Both the position numbers and the translations under genes were made by a program. A stretch of DNA of 29,116 nucleotides from an uncultured Caryophanales bacterium (GTDB taxonomy: Bacteria; Bacillota_I; Bacilli_A; Acholeplasmatales; Anaeroplasmataceae): NCBI GenBank assembly GCA_937885165.1, contig CAKZZJ010000063.1, positions 1 to 29,116 of the forward strand. The letters run 5' to 3'. Below the pieces are notes generated by a model. It saw only the letters and a list, made by a program, of their open reading frames with translations. It searched no databases and was not told the origin of the DNA. Below, piece after piece: positions 1 to 7,163 of this stretch (position 1 is the first letter of the stretch; each line of letters begins with the position of its first letter).

Positions 1-39
1 ACATGATGCCATACTTACTCTTTGTATTACTGCTCTCAT
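1..39 (-). CDS. dtd: D-aminoacyl-tRNA deacylase, N-terminal fragment (runs off the window)
   Basis: Only the first 13 codons are present, reading MRAVIQRVSMASC on the minus strand. This matches the highly conserved start of Dtd (M-x-x-[LV]-[IV]-Q-R-V-x-x-A-S-V), the enzyme that hydrolyses D-amino acids from mischarged tRNA. The ATG overlaps the TGA stop of rel by four bases (ATGA), so the two are translationally coupled. The order apt-rel-dtd is the usual one in Bacillota and supports the call. The Met where most family members have Arg (SMAS instead of SRAS) is a minor variation. The rest of the gene lies outside the window. Confidence 0.8.
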   Translation of the reverse strand, partial: MRAVIQRVSMASC

Positions 40-2216
40 AAATTATCTCTTTCAATATTGTAGATATATTTTATCTTTTTCAAATTTACAATCATCTTTT
101 CTAATTCAGCAAGGTTATGAGTCATAACTTTAAGTTTAACTATTGTTTCAAGTGACTGATTGGAATTAGCTGATATTGCAAGTATTGACATGCCAGCGAC
201 TGATATGACATTCATAATATCTACTAATAAATTCATATTTGATTCGGCATCAATTTTAATAGATACTGGATATTTTTTATCGATATTTGCTGCCCAGTAT
301 AAGCTTATGAATCTTTCTTCTTGGAAGGTTTTTAAATTCTTACAGTTTTTATGGTGGACTACTATGCCATTTCCTTTGGTAACATAACCGATAATTTCAT
401 CCCCAGGTATTGGGTTGCAGCAGGAACCAAGTTTTATCTGTGGTGATGTTAATCCTTCTACTACTACACCTATTTCATTGTTTGCAGTAAGTATTTTTTG
501 GTTTTTTTCTATCTGCTTGCTGATGATATCATCAATTGTGGATGTTGTCTTTTGGCCTGTATATTTAGCAAGTACGGTTTTTGGTGATAAATTTGATTTT
601 GCTACTTCAAAATATAAATCTTCTACTGTGTTTACATTGTTTTTAGTAAAGTTGGCTTTGGCAAATTCATCAGTTAAATCACATACTACTTTATTTAATT
701 TAAATTCTTCTTCAACCATGGATTTACCTTGGTTGATTAGAATATCTTTATTTTGTTTATTTAAGAAATTTTTTATCTTATGTTTGGCATGAGTTGTCTT
801 GGCTATTTTTAACCAGTTTTCTGATGGCCCAAAAGAATTCTTATTTATTTTGATGGATATTAAATCACCATTCTGAAGTTCATAATTTAGAGGTACGATA
901 TGATTGTTTACTATCGCGCCAACCATCTTATTACCAACATTTGTGTGTATCTTGTAGGCAAAATCAATTGGAGTTGCCCCCTTAGGTAGGTCAATTACTT
1001 CACCTGTAGGAGTATATACATATACATTTGAACTCAGTATATCTCCTTTTACTGCATCAACATATTCTTTGGCACCTTCATCTTTTTCTTCTTCAGAAAA
1101 TTGCAATAATTCACCATACCATTTTAATTTTGATGCAATTTCAAATTGTTCTTTTTCTTTTGAATATTCAACATTTTCTTTATATGCCCAGTGTGCTGCA
1201 ACACCGAGTTCTGCAACGCTATCCATTTCATATGTTCTTATCTGAACTTCAAATGTAAATTCATCAGAACTTATTACTGTCGTATGTAGTGACTGGTACA
1301 TATTTGGTTTTGGTACGGCTATATAATCTTTAAACCTTTTTGGTACTGGTGTATAGTTTGCGTGAATTAAACCCAATACTTGATAACATTCACTTATAGT
1401 GTTAACAATGATTCTTATTGCCAAGATATCATAAATATCTTTAAAGTCCTTATTTTGGTTAATCATCTTTTTATAGATGCTGTAGATATTTTTAATTCTG
1501 CCCTTAATTTGATAATCTTTGATATTTTCTTTATCTAAAATATCTCTTATCTCATTAATCGTATGATCTACATTTATCATTCTAGCAGAACTATCATTTT
1601 TAACCTGGCTTAAGATTTTATTGTAATTTTCTTTATCAACATATTTTAATGCAGTATCTTCAAGCTCGGCTTTAATTCTAAACATACCTAGTTTATGAGC
1701 AAGTGGTGCATAAATATCAAGTGTTTCTTTAGCGATTCTTGACTGCTTTTCGCTCTTTAGTGCCCCAAGTGTTCTGATATTGTGAAGTCTATCAGCAAGC
1801 TTGACGATTATTACTCTTATATCTTTAGCCATCGCAATAAGCATATGCTGGTTGTTGGTTAGCTGTTTATCGAGGGCATCGTTGAATTTTAATTGTCCCA
1901 CCTTGGTTACACCATCAACTATTTCAGCTATCTCTACACCGAATTCAGCCTTTATTTCTTCTAATGTCACATCAGTATCCTCAACTACGTCATGAAGTAA
2001 TCCGGCACAAATGGTTGCGGGTCCAGCATTGATTTCAGCAAGGATACAGGCAACGTTAAGAGGATGAATTATATAAGGTTCACCACTTTTTCTAAACTGG
2101 CCTTCATGATGAGTTTTGGCAAAATCATATGCTTTGGTTATTAAATTAATAGATTCCTCTTTATGGATGTATTTACCTGTCAAATTCAGCAAATCATCTA
2201 AGGTTTGATAATTCAT
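36..2216 (-). CDS. rel: Bifunctional (p)ppGpp synthetase/hydrolase, long RelA/SpoT homologue
   Basis: This 726-aa protein is a full-length stringent-response enzyme that makes pppGpp/ppGpp from ATP and GTP/GDP on starved ribosomes and also degrades it. The N-terminal HD hydrolase domain keeps its metal ligands: H51, the H75-D76 pair in LLHDVVEDT, and D142 in ADRLHNIRTL. The synthetase domain follows (about residues 200-350), with the nucleotide-binding RFKDYIAVPKPNMYQSLHTT segment and EVQIRT. The TGS domain starts near VYVYTPTGEVIDLPKGATP, then comes a Cys-containing zinc-finger-like segment (LGSCCNPIPGDEIIGY) and a C-terminal ACT domain. Both active sites look intact. The ATG is preceded by AAGGACTTGAT, a close match to the Shine-Dalgarno consensus. 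It lies 23 bases after apt and overlaps dtd by four bases, so all three are probably one transcript. Confidence 0.97.
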   Translation of the reverse strand: MNYQTLDDLLNLTGKYIHKEESINLITKAYDFAKTHHEGQFRKSGEPYIIHPLNVACILAEINAGPATICAGLLHDVVEDTDVTLEEIKAEFGVEIAEIVDGVTKVGQLKFNDALDKQLTNNQHMLIAMAKDIRVIIVKLADRLHNIRTLGALKSEKQSRIAKETLDIYAPLAHKLGMFRIKAELEDTALKYVDKENYNKILSQVKNDSSARMINVDHTINEIRDILDKENIKDYQIKGRIKNIYSIYKKMINQNKDFKDIYDILAIRIIVNTISECYQVLGLIHANYTPVPKRFKDYIAVPKPNMYQSLHTTVISSDEFTFEVQIRTYEMDSVAELGVAAHWAYKENVEYSKEKEQFEIASKLKWYGELLQFSEEEKDEGAKEYVDAVKGDILSSNVYVYTPTGEVIDLPKGATPIDFAYKIHTNVGNKMVGAIVNNHIVPLNYELQNGDLISIKINKNSFGPSENWLKIAKTTHAKHKIKNFLNKQNKDILINQGKSMVEEEFKLNKVVCDLTDEFAKANFTKNNVNTVEDLYFEVAKSNLSPKTVLAKYTGQKTTSTIDDIISKQIEKNQKILTANNEIGVVVEGLTSPQIKLGSCCNPIPGDEIIGYVTKGNGIVVHHKNCKNLKTFQEERFISLYWAANIDKKYPVSIKIDAESNMNLLVDIMNVISVAGMSILAISANSNQSLETIVKLKVMTHNLAELEKMIVNLKKIKYIYNIERDNL

Positions 2217-2239
2217 ATGATCAAGTCCTTTTACTAAAA

Positions 2240-2767
2240 TTATTCTTCGTATTCAACTAAGAAAAATTTATCATATTTTTTAATTTTTTCTTCCCCTGGT
2301 AAATTCTTTAAATTTATTACAAATGCGAAGCCTGCAACTTCAGCACCAAGTTTTTCTACTAATTCAGCTGCAGCAAGGGCAGTTCCGCCTGTTGCGAGCA
2401 AATCATCAACTATTAATACCTTATCCCCTTTTTTCAAAGAATCTTTATGAACTGATAGAGTATCAGTACCATATTCTAAATCATAAGTTACTGATATAGT
2501 TTCTCTTGGAAGTTTATTAGGTTTTCTAAAAGGAACAAAGCCTAAATTTAGTTTATATGCTAAAGCAGAACCAAAAATAAATCCTCTTGCTTCAGGACCT
2601 GCAATAACATTCGCTTTAACTTTCTTTGCATATTCTGCAAACTCTTCAATCATATAATTAAATACTTCACCATCTTCAAGTGCTGATGTCACATCTCTGA
2701 ACAAAATTCCTTTCTTAGGAAAATCAGGTACGCTTGCAATATAATCTTCAATCTTTATTTTCTTCAT
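2240..2767 (-). CDS. apt: Adenine phosphoribosyltransferase
   Basis: A 175-aa enzyme, the usual length for the family, that converts adenine and PRPP to AMP in purine salvage. The PRPP-binding loop VLIVDDLLATGGT is present, as are the family segments VPDFPKKGILFRD near the N-terminus and GPEARGFIFG in the middle. The ATG at 2767 has an AGAGG ribosome-binding site seven bases upstream. It is the first gene of an apt-rel-dtd unit, transcribed from an extended -10 promoter at 2811-2819. Pairing purine salvage with (p)ppGpp metabolism is a common arrangement in Bacillota. Confidence 0.96.
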   Translation of the reverse strand: MKKIKIEDYIASVPDFPKKGILFRDVTSALEDGEVFNYMIEEFAEYAKKVKANVIAGPEARGFIFGSALAYKLNLGFVPFRKPNKLPRETISVTYDLEYGTDTLSVHKDSLKKGDKVLIVDDLLATGGTALAAAELVEKLGAEVAGFAFVINLKNLPGEEKIKKYDKFFLVEYEE

Positions 2768-2810
2768 ATGACTGCCTCTTTCACTTTAAATCAAAATACA
2801 CTTTTAAGAA

Positions 2811-2819
2811 ATTATAGCA
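2811..2819 (-). promoter_or_regulatory. Extended -10 promoter for apt-rel-dtd
   Basis: On the minus strand this reads TGCTATAAT, a perfect extended -10 (TGn plus TATAAT). The -35 hexamer 17 bases upstream is poor (TTTTAT), as is common for extended -10 promoters. The predicted start gives a leader of roughly 35-40 bases before the apt ATG. Confidence 0.6.
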
Positions 2820-2824
2820 TATTC

Positions 2825-2845
2825 TTTTACTTTATAAAAGTAAAA
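2825..2845. repeat. 9-bp inverted repeat over the apt promoter upstream region
   Basis: TTTTACTTT and AAAGTAAAA form perfect arms separated by ATA. The element overlaps the -35 zone of the apt promoter and lies in the divergent apt/rarA spacer, so it could be an operator. A second palindrome, ATAAAAG-TG-CTTTTAT, sits at 2892-2907 in the same spacer. In DNA this AT-rich such repeats also occur by chance. Confidence 0.35.
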
Positions 2846-2952
2846 CGCCCTAAATTTTTCAAAAAAACAGGCTATTTTTGGCTAAAAATTTATAAAAGTG
2901 CTTTTATTTGGGAAATAATTCTTTTTAAGATGTATAAAAATAAGGGAATATA

Positions 2953-2961
2953 TGATAAAAT
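2953..2961 (+). promoter_or_regulatory. Candidate extended -10 promoter for rarA
   Basis: TGATAAAAT is an extended -10 with one mismatch to TATAAT. No good -35 is visible. Nearly the same string, TATGATAAAATA, occurs upstream of recU in the equivalent position, which adds some support. Confidence 0.4.
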
Positions 2962-2987
2962 AAAACAAGAAATTGGATGTGATAAAA

Positions 2988-4205
2988 ATGATGCCACTAG
3001 CATATAAGGTCAGACCAAAAAACTTTGATGATATCATCGGGCAGGATCATTTAGTCGGAGAAAGTGGAGTAATAAGGAAGATGGTTTTGGCAAATAAATT
3101 ATTTTCCATCATACTTTATGGACCAGCAGGATGCGGAAAAACTACCATAGCTGAAGTTGTTTCATCATACTACCCATTATCATGTTTTTCTTTTAACGCC
3201 TCAAGCGATAATAAAGCAAAATTAAAAGAGATAAGTGATGCAGCAAGGATGTATGAAAACACCATCTGTATAATCGATGAAATACATAGAATGAAAAAGG
3301 ACACACAGGATTATTTACTTCCATTTATTGAAAACGGATCATTAACAATAATCGGCCTTACAACTGAAAATCCATACCGTAGTATCAATCCGGCAATCAG
3401 AAGCAGATGCCATATTTATAGGATAAAAGAAATCGGTTCTGATGATTTAATAAAATTACTTAAAAATGTTGTTTCAAAAGAAAATTTGAAACCTTTATCT
3501 GATGATATTTATAACTATATTGTGAATGCTTCTTCATGTGAAGTAAGAAGCGCACTTAACATGCTTGAAGTTATAAATATGCTTGATGAAAAAGATTTGA
3601 ATTTAGAAAATGTTAAAGATTTAATTGGTGTCAAAACATTCCATATTGATGAAAAAAAAGAATATTTTTATGATGTAGCAAGTGCGATGATTAAATCAAT
3701 AAGAGGGTCAGATGTTGATGCTGCACTGCATTATCTTGCAAGATTGTTATTAACTGAAGATATTGAATTTATCGGAAGAAGGCTAATTTGTAGTGCATAT
3801 GAGGATATCGCTATGGGAAACCCTAATGTTACAACAAGGGTTGTAAGTGCAGTTGATGCCGCTCTAAAATTAGGACTGCCTGAGGCAAGACTTCCACTTT
3901 CCTTTGCCGTGTGTGATTTGGCACTATCACCAAAATCAAATTCAACTTATTTAGCTATAGATAAAGCAATCTCAGATCTTAATAATTTAAAATCCATGGA
4001 AATTCCACCTCATATTTTAAATAAGGAATTAAAAAGTGGAAAATATGAATATAAATATCCTCATGATTATAAAAACGGCTATGTAAGGCAGCAATATCTT
4101 CCTGATGAACTTGAAGATAGAATCTATTATGAGCCAAAAGATACCGGAAGTTATGAAAGAGCGATAAAAGAATATATAAAGAAAATCAAACAGGAAGCAG
4201 AATAA
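2988..4205 (+). CDS. rarA: Replication-associated recombination protein A, AAA+ ATPase (RarA/MgsA family)
   Basis: A 405-aa clamp-loader-like AAA+ ATPase that acts at stalled replication forks. Walker A is GPAGCGKTT and Walker B is IIDEIH. A sensor/arginine-finger stretch, INPAIRSRCHIYRI, follows, and the C-terminal tetramerisation domain carries the family segment KYPHDYKNGYVRQQYLPDEL. An in-frame TTG at 2973 is possible, but I chose the ATG at 2988. It has GGATGTGAT (one mismatch to GGAGGTGAT) at ideal spacing, and it gives the family-typical start MMPLAYKVRP. It is divergent from apt and ends at a strong two-way terminator shared with the RNase J-like gene. Confidence 0.93.
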   Translation: MMPLAYKVRPKNFDDIIGQDHLVGESGVIRKMVLANKLFSIILYGPAGCGKTTIAEVVSSYYPLSCFSFNASSDNKAKLKEISDAARMYENTICIIDEIHRMKKDTQDYLLPFIENGSLTIIGLTTENPYRSINPAIRSRCHIYRIKEIGSDDLIKLLKNVVSKENLKPLSDDIYNYIVNASSCEVRSALNMLEVINMLDEKDLNLENVKDLIGVKTFHIDEKKEYFYDVASAMIKSIRGSDVDAALHYLARLLLTEDIEFIGRRLICSAYEDIAMGNPNVTTRVVSAVDAALKLGLPEARLPLSFAVCDLALSPKSNSTYLAIDKAISDLNNLKSMEIPPHILNKELKSGKYEYKYPHDYKNGYVRQQYLPDELEDRIYYEPKDTGSYERAIKEYIKKIKQEAE

Positions 4206-4207
4206 AA

Positions 4208-4251
4208 AAAAGACTATAGATTTAGTTTTAAAATTTTATCTATAGTCTTTT
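4208..4251. terminator. Bidirectional intrinsic terminator between rarA and the RNase J-like gene
   Basis: A 14-bp perfect stem (AAAAGACTATAGAT at 4208-4221 pairing with ATCTATAGTCTTTT at 4238-4251) encloses a 16-base loop. It is flanked by T-rich sequence on one strand and A-rich on the other, so it can end transcripts from both convergent genes. Confidence 0.85.
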
Positions 4252-4253
4252 AT

Positions 4254-5936
4254 TTATTTATTATATCCTTCAACAGAAATTAATACCGGAACAATTATAG
4301 GTGTTCTTTTAATTTCTTTATAAATATATTTTGCAACTGCTTCTTTTACACCATTTTTATAATCTATCCAGTTTACAAATTTTTGGGATAAATAATTTTT
4401 GGATACATCATTAAATATTTGTTTTATGGTTTCTATAACTTCAATATTATCCTTGATAAATATAAAGCCTCTTGTTACAACTTCTGGTCCGCATATGACT
4501 TGTTTTTGTCTTGGATTTATATTAGCACTGATGATTATCAGTCCATCTTGTGCCAATACTTCTCTATCTTTTATTACGACATCAGCAACATCATCAATTG
4601 CTTTACCATCAATTAATATCTCGCCATTTGTAACACTAGCCTTAGATCCTCTATATATCCCATTTACAAATGATAAGACATCACCATTATCAGGAATGAT
4701 TATCATATCATCTTTAAAATCAAGCGATTTAGCTGCATTTTTAAATGAATACTGATGACGATATTCACCTAAAACCGGAATAAGATATTTTGGTTTTAAG
4801 ATATTTATCATCTGCTTAATTTCTTCTCTATTTGCTTCACTATCAGGTAATAGTGCTTCATTAAATGTCTTTATATTTGATGTTGCCTTATATAGTGAAT
4901 CAAGGGTTTTCGCCTCAAGTCTTTCTGTACCAATTTCTGCTTTATTTAATAAAAGGATGGTATCATTTTCATTTATGTGGATTAATCTGTCTGTACCTTT
5001 TGCCATCCTTCTTAACATATTGAAGGTTTCGTTTCTTTCGCCTGGAACTATTACTAATAAATCTGATATATCATTGCTTGAATTTTCGGTAATATATCTT
5101 AAATTGACAAATGATTCTTCAGGTATCTTAAGGTAACCCATATCCATCGCTACTGATATAAGTTTTTGATTTTTTCTACCTATTATAGCAATCTTTCGAT
5201 TATATTCTATGGCAACATCACATAAATTTTGTAACCATTTTATATCTTTGGCATTTACTGATGCGATAATACGGCCATTTGTTCCAGCCATAATATTTTT
5301 TATTCTTAATGACAATTCTAATATTGTTCCTCTAGAACTTACATTAATCGCCCCAAGAGAAGACGTTATTAAAGCTGTAACACCATCTTTAGCAAATACG
5401 GCTAATTCTCTATACATATATGAATAATTGATTTTAGAATTTTGGTCAAAATTATAATCGAGTGCGAAAATAAAATATCCATCATTTGTTTTAAATGAAT
5501 AACCAAATGATTCAGGAAGTGAATAAGGTACTTCAAAAGGTCTTATTACAACACTATCATAGCTTACAGGGTTTTTAGCATCTATTTCAACTAATAATTC
5601 ATCTGGATTTTCTATACCATCTTCTAGTAAAATAGCTTTTAAAACCTTAATAGTGAATTTAGATGCATACACTTTAATTCTATAATTTTTAACTAAAAAA
5701 GAAACTCCACCTAATGCAGTATTAGATGCGTTAGTTAGAAATATTGCCCTAAATCTATGTATATTTGCTTCAATATAGGATGTATCGTTGATTATGCAAT
5801 CTATACCTCTTAAATCACTAGATGGGTATTTTAATCCAACATCGACAATAAAACTATTGTTATCAATTTCGATAACATATAAATTTTTCCCTACCTCCTG
5901 GACTCCACCAAGAGGAATGATATTAATTTTACTCAA
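4254..5936 (-). CDS. RNase J family protein lacking the catalytic metal-binding residues (probable pseudoenzyme)
   Basis: This 560-aa protein aligns along its whole length with RNase J, the metallo-beta-lactamase/beta-CASP nuclease of mRNA decay. It has the N-terminal IIPLGGVQEVGKNLYVIE, a beta-CASP middle, KPKYLIPVLGEYR, and the C-terminal GPEVVTRGFIF and RTPIIVPVLISV segments. The signature HxHxDH in FITHGHEDHIGG reads FLTNASNTALGG here, so the ligand positions are N69, S71, T73 and A74. The VxHSIPD histidine is Y138, the HxSGH motif is replaced by LLPDSEA, and PVHGEYR is PVLGEYR. Only the Asp in ALDYNFD (D160) remains. The frame is intact at normal length, so this looks like selected loss of catalysis, not decay. 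It may act as a structural or RNA-binding partner of an active RNase J encoded elsewhere, as RNase J2 does for J1. The start is TTG with AGGAG ten bases upstream. Confidence 0.9.
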   Translation of the reverse strand: MSKINIIPLGGVQEVGKNLYVIEIDNNSFIVDVGLKYPSSDLRGIDCIINDTSYIEANIHRFRAIFLTNASNTALGGVSFLVKNYRIKVYASKFTIKVLKAILLEDGIENPDELLVEIDAKNPVSYDSVVIRPFEVPYSLPESFGYSFKTNDGYFIFALDYNFDQNSKINYSYMYRELAVFAKDGVTALITSSLGAINVSSRGTILELSLRIKNIMAGTNGRIIASVNAKDIKWLQNLCDVAIEYNRKIAIIGRKNQKLISVAMDMGYLKIPEESFVNLRYITENSSNDISDLLVIVPGERNETFNMLRRMAKGTDRLIHINENDTILLLNKAEIGTERLEAKTLDSLYKATSNIKTFNEALLPDSEANREEIKQMINILKPKYLIPVLGEYRHQYSFKNAAKSLDFKDDMIIIPDNGDVLSFVNGIYRGSKASVTNGEILIDGKAIDDVADVVIKDREVLAQDGLIIISANINPRQKQVICGPEVVTRGFIFIKDNIEVIETIKQIFNDVSKNYLSQKFVNWIDYKNGVKEAVAKYIYKEIKRTPIIVPVLISVEGYNK

Positions 5937-6030
5937 AATAAAACAACTCCTATTAATATATTTATGATGATTAAGGAATAAAAAAAATAAATATCACCAT
6001 ATAATTGTAAATGAATAATTCAGTAAATTA

Positions 6031-6059
6031 ATTATACTAAATATTAATAAAAATAGCAA
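6031..6059 (-). promoter_or_regulatory. Promoter of the RNase J-like gene
   Basis: On the minus strand TTGCTA (-35, 6054-6059) is followed after 17 bases by a perfect TATAAT (-10, 6031-6036). The leader would be close to 90 bases and shows no obvious structure. Confidence 0.6.
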
Positions 6060-6076
6060 ATAATTTAATTATAGGC

Positions 6077-6103
6077 AAAATAAAAGCACCAAAGTTGTGG
6101 TGC
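6077..6103 (-). terminator. Terminator of the CBM20 gene
   Basis: On the minus strand GCACCA and TGGTGC pair around a six-base loop and are followed by TTTTATTTT. It lies directly after the CBM20 stop codon and just upstream of the RNase J-like promoter, so it separates the two units. Confidence 0.75.
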
Positions 6104-6122
6104 CATTTATTTCTTATTTAAA

Positions 6123-6434
6123 TTATTCAGCAAAATTAAATACTTCAAATTCAACAACTAGACCTTTTGAAGCTACAAAAGTATGATTTGTAATTTCTTC
6201 GCCTTGCCAGCCTTTTTCTACTGCGTCATATGATTTATCTTTTAAAACTTTAAATTCAACAGTCTCGCCTTCTTTAAATAATTTAGAAGTGCTGAATGTT
6301 TGACATTTGTCGCAATATTCTAATTCGATAGCTTTTGCAGGGTTCCATTCGCCTAGATTTTGAGTTGAACCAACTAAATATAATTTAGAAGCATTCTTTG
6401 CTACAACTTTAAATCCAACTTTAACGTTTGCCAT
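6123..6434 (-). CDS. Stand-alone starch-binding domain protein (CBM20), cytosolic
   Basis: The whole 103-aa protein is one CBM20 domain, the module that binds starch or glycogen-type alpha-glucans. LVGSTQNLGEWNPAKAIEL (about 20-38) is the family signature and contains the first binding-site Trp (W30). The second Trp (W76 in EKGWQGEEITNHTF) is at the position of the other site-1 Trp. There is no signal peptide, no membrane segment and no catalytic domain. A CxxC (41-44) is a possible metal or disulfide site, which is unusual here. The ribosome-binding site AAGGAGGG is very strong, suggesting high expression. It is a single-gene unit with its own terminator, divergent from recU. It may tether something to intracellular glycogen or be a sensor; the function is inferred only from the fold. 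Confidence 0.85.
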   Translation of the reverse strand: MANVKVGFKVVAKNASKLYLVGSTQNLGEWNPAKAIELEYCDKCQTFSTSKLFKEGETVEFKVLKDKSYDAVEKGWQGEEITNHTFVASKGLVVEFEVFNFAE

Positions 6435-6450
6435 TTCCTTTACCCTCCTT

Positions 6451-6562
6451 GAAAATAGTATATACCTATTTATATTTAATTTCTATAATAATTTTATGAA
6501 TGCGTTTTACATTTAATTATATTTTTTAAAATTTAAAATGAAAAAAGGCATATACTATGATA
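6451..6562. repeat. Inverted pair of AGGyATATACTAT elements in the CBM20/recU divergent spacer
   Basis: AGGCATATACTAT occurs on the plus strand at about 6547-6559 and AGGTATATACTAT on the minus strand at about 6455-6467. They face opposite genes, and each contains TATACT, a plausible -10 hexamer. They could be the two divergent promoters or shared operator half-sites. On the minus strand a TAGAAA at 6480-6485 is 17 bases from TATACT. Confidence 0.4.
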
Positions 6563-6566
6563 AAAT
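6538..6566 (+). promoter_or_regulatory. Candidate recU promoter
   Basis: ATGAAA (6538-6543) and TAAAAT (6561-6566) are 17 bases apart, and a TG lies one base before the -10, giving TGATAAAAT. The alternative -10 is TATACT at 6551-6556. Either leaves a short leader before the recU ribosome-binding site. Confidence 0.4.
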
Positions 6567-6584
6567 ATATCTGGCGGTGGTATT

Positions 6585-7163
6585 ATGAGTTTAGGATTCC
6601 CAAATAAAAAAGCAACTTATACTAAAAAAGCTAATAAAGCTAATTTAGGTATGGATTTAGAAGAAGCCATAAATGATACTAACAGCTACTATTTATCAAA
6701 TGATATAGCTGTAATACATAAAAAGCCTACGCCTGTACAAATTGTCAAAGTGGATTACCCAATGCGTTCTAAAGCTGTAATTACTGAAGCTTATTATAAA
6801 ATACCTTCAACTACAGATTATAACGGAATTTATAAAGGGAAATATATCGATTTTGAAGCTAAAGAAAACCATAATAAGACAGCTTTTCCTTTAGCTAATA
6901 TTCATCCTCATCAGATAGAACATCTTGATAAGATAATAAAGCATGGTGGTATAGGTTTTTTAATTGTATATTTTAGCCATACTGATGAATATTTTTTAAC
7001 ACCATTTGAGGTTGTTAAAAGGTTTTGGGATAATAAAGAAAAGGATAGAAAATCTATCCCCTACAATGTTTTTAAAGAAGAGGCACACCTAATTAAATTA
7101 TCTTATATGCCAAGACTTGATTATTTAAAGGTTGTTGATGAATTATATTTTAAAAAAGATTAG
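6585..7163 (+). CDS. recU: Holliday junction resolvase RecU
   Basis: A 192-aa protein of usual RecU length, the Bacillota enzyme that cleaves the Holliday junctions processed by RuvAB. The N-terminal stretch has GMDLEEAINDTNSYY, and the nuclease core reads STTDYNGIYKGKYIDFEAKEN, supplying the catalytic Asp, Glu and Lys (D...E-A-K). GGIGFLIVYF and the C-terminal hydrophobic strands also fit. The ribosome-binding site GGCGGTGGT is seven bases from the ATG. In many Bacillota recU sits beside the penicillin-binding protein gene ponA; here it does not. Its last 14 bases overlap the 3' end of the convergent gene at 7150-7911. Confidence 0.92.
   Translation: MSLGFPNKKATYTKKANKANLGMDLEEAINDTNSYYLSNDIAVIHKKPTPVQIVKVDYPMRSKAVITEAYYKIPSTTDYNGIYKGKYIDFEAKENHNKTAFPLANIHPHQIEHLDKIIKHGGIGFLIVYFSHTDEYFLTPFEVVKRFWDNKEKDRKSIPYNVFKEEAHLIKLSYMPRLDYLKVVDELYFKKD

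Noticed and set aside
2973..2987. TTG start for rarA adding five residues
   Set aside because: The extra codons overlap the GGATGTGAT ribosome-binding site, and the family starts near the M-x-PLA segment.
2768..3007. 79-codon plus-strand frame in the apt/rarA spacer
   Set aside because: It covers the apt promoter and palindromes, has no ribosome-binding site, and its composition looks like translated AT-rich spacer.
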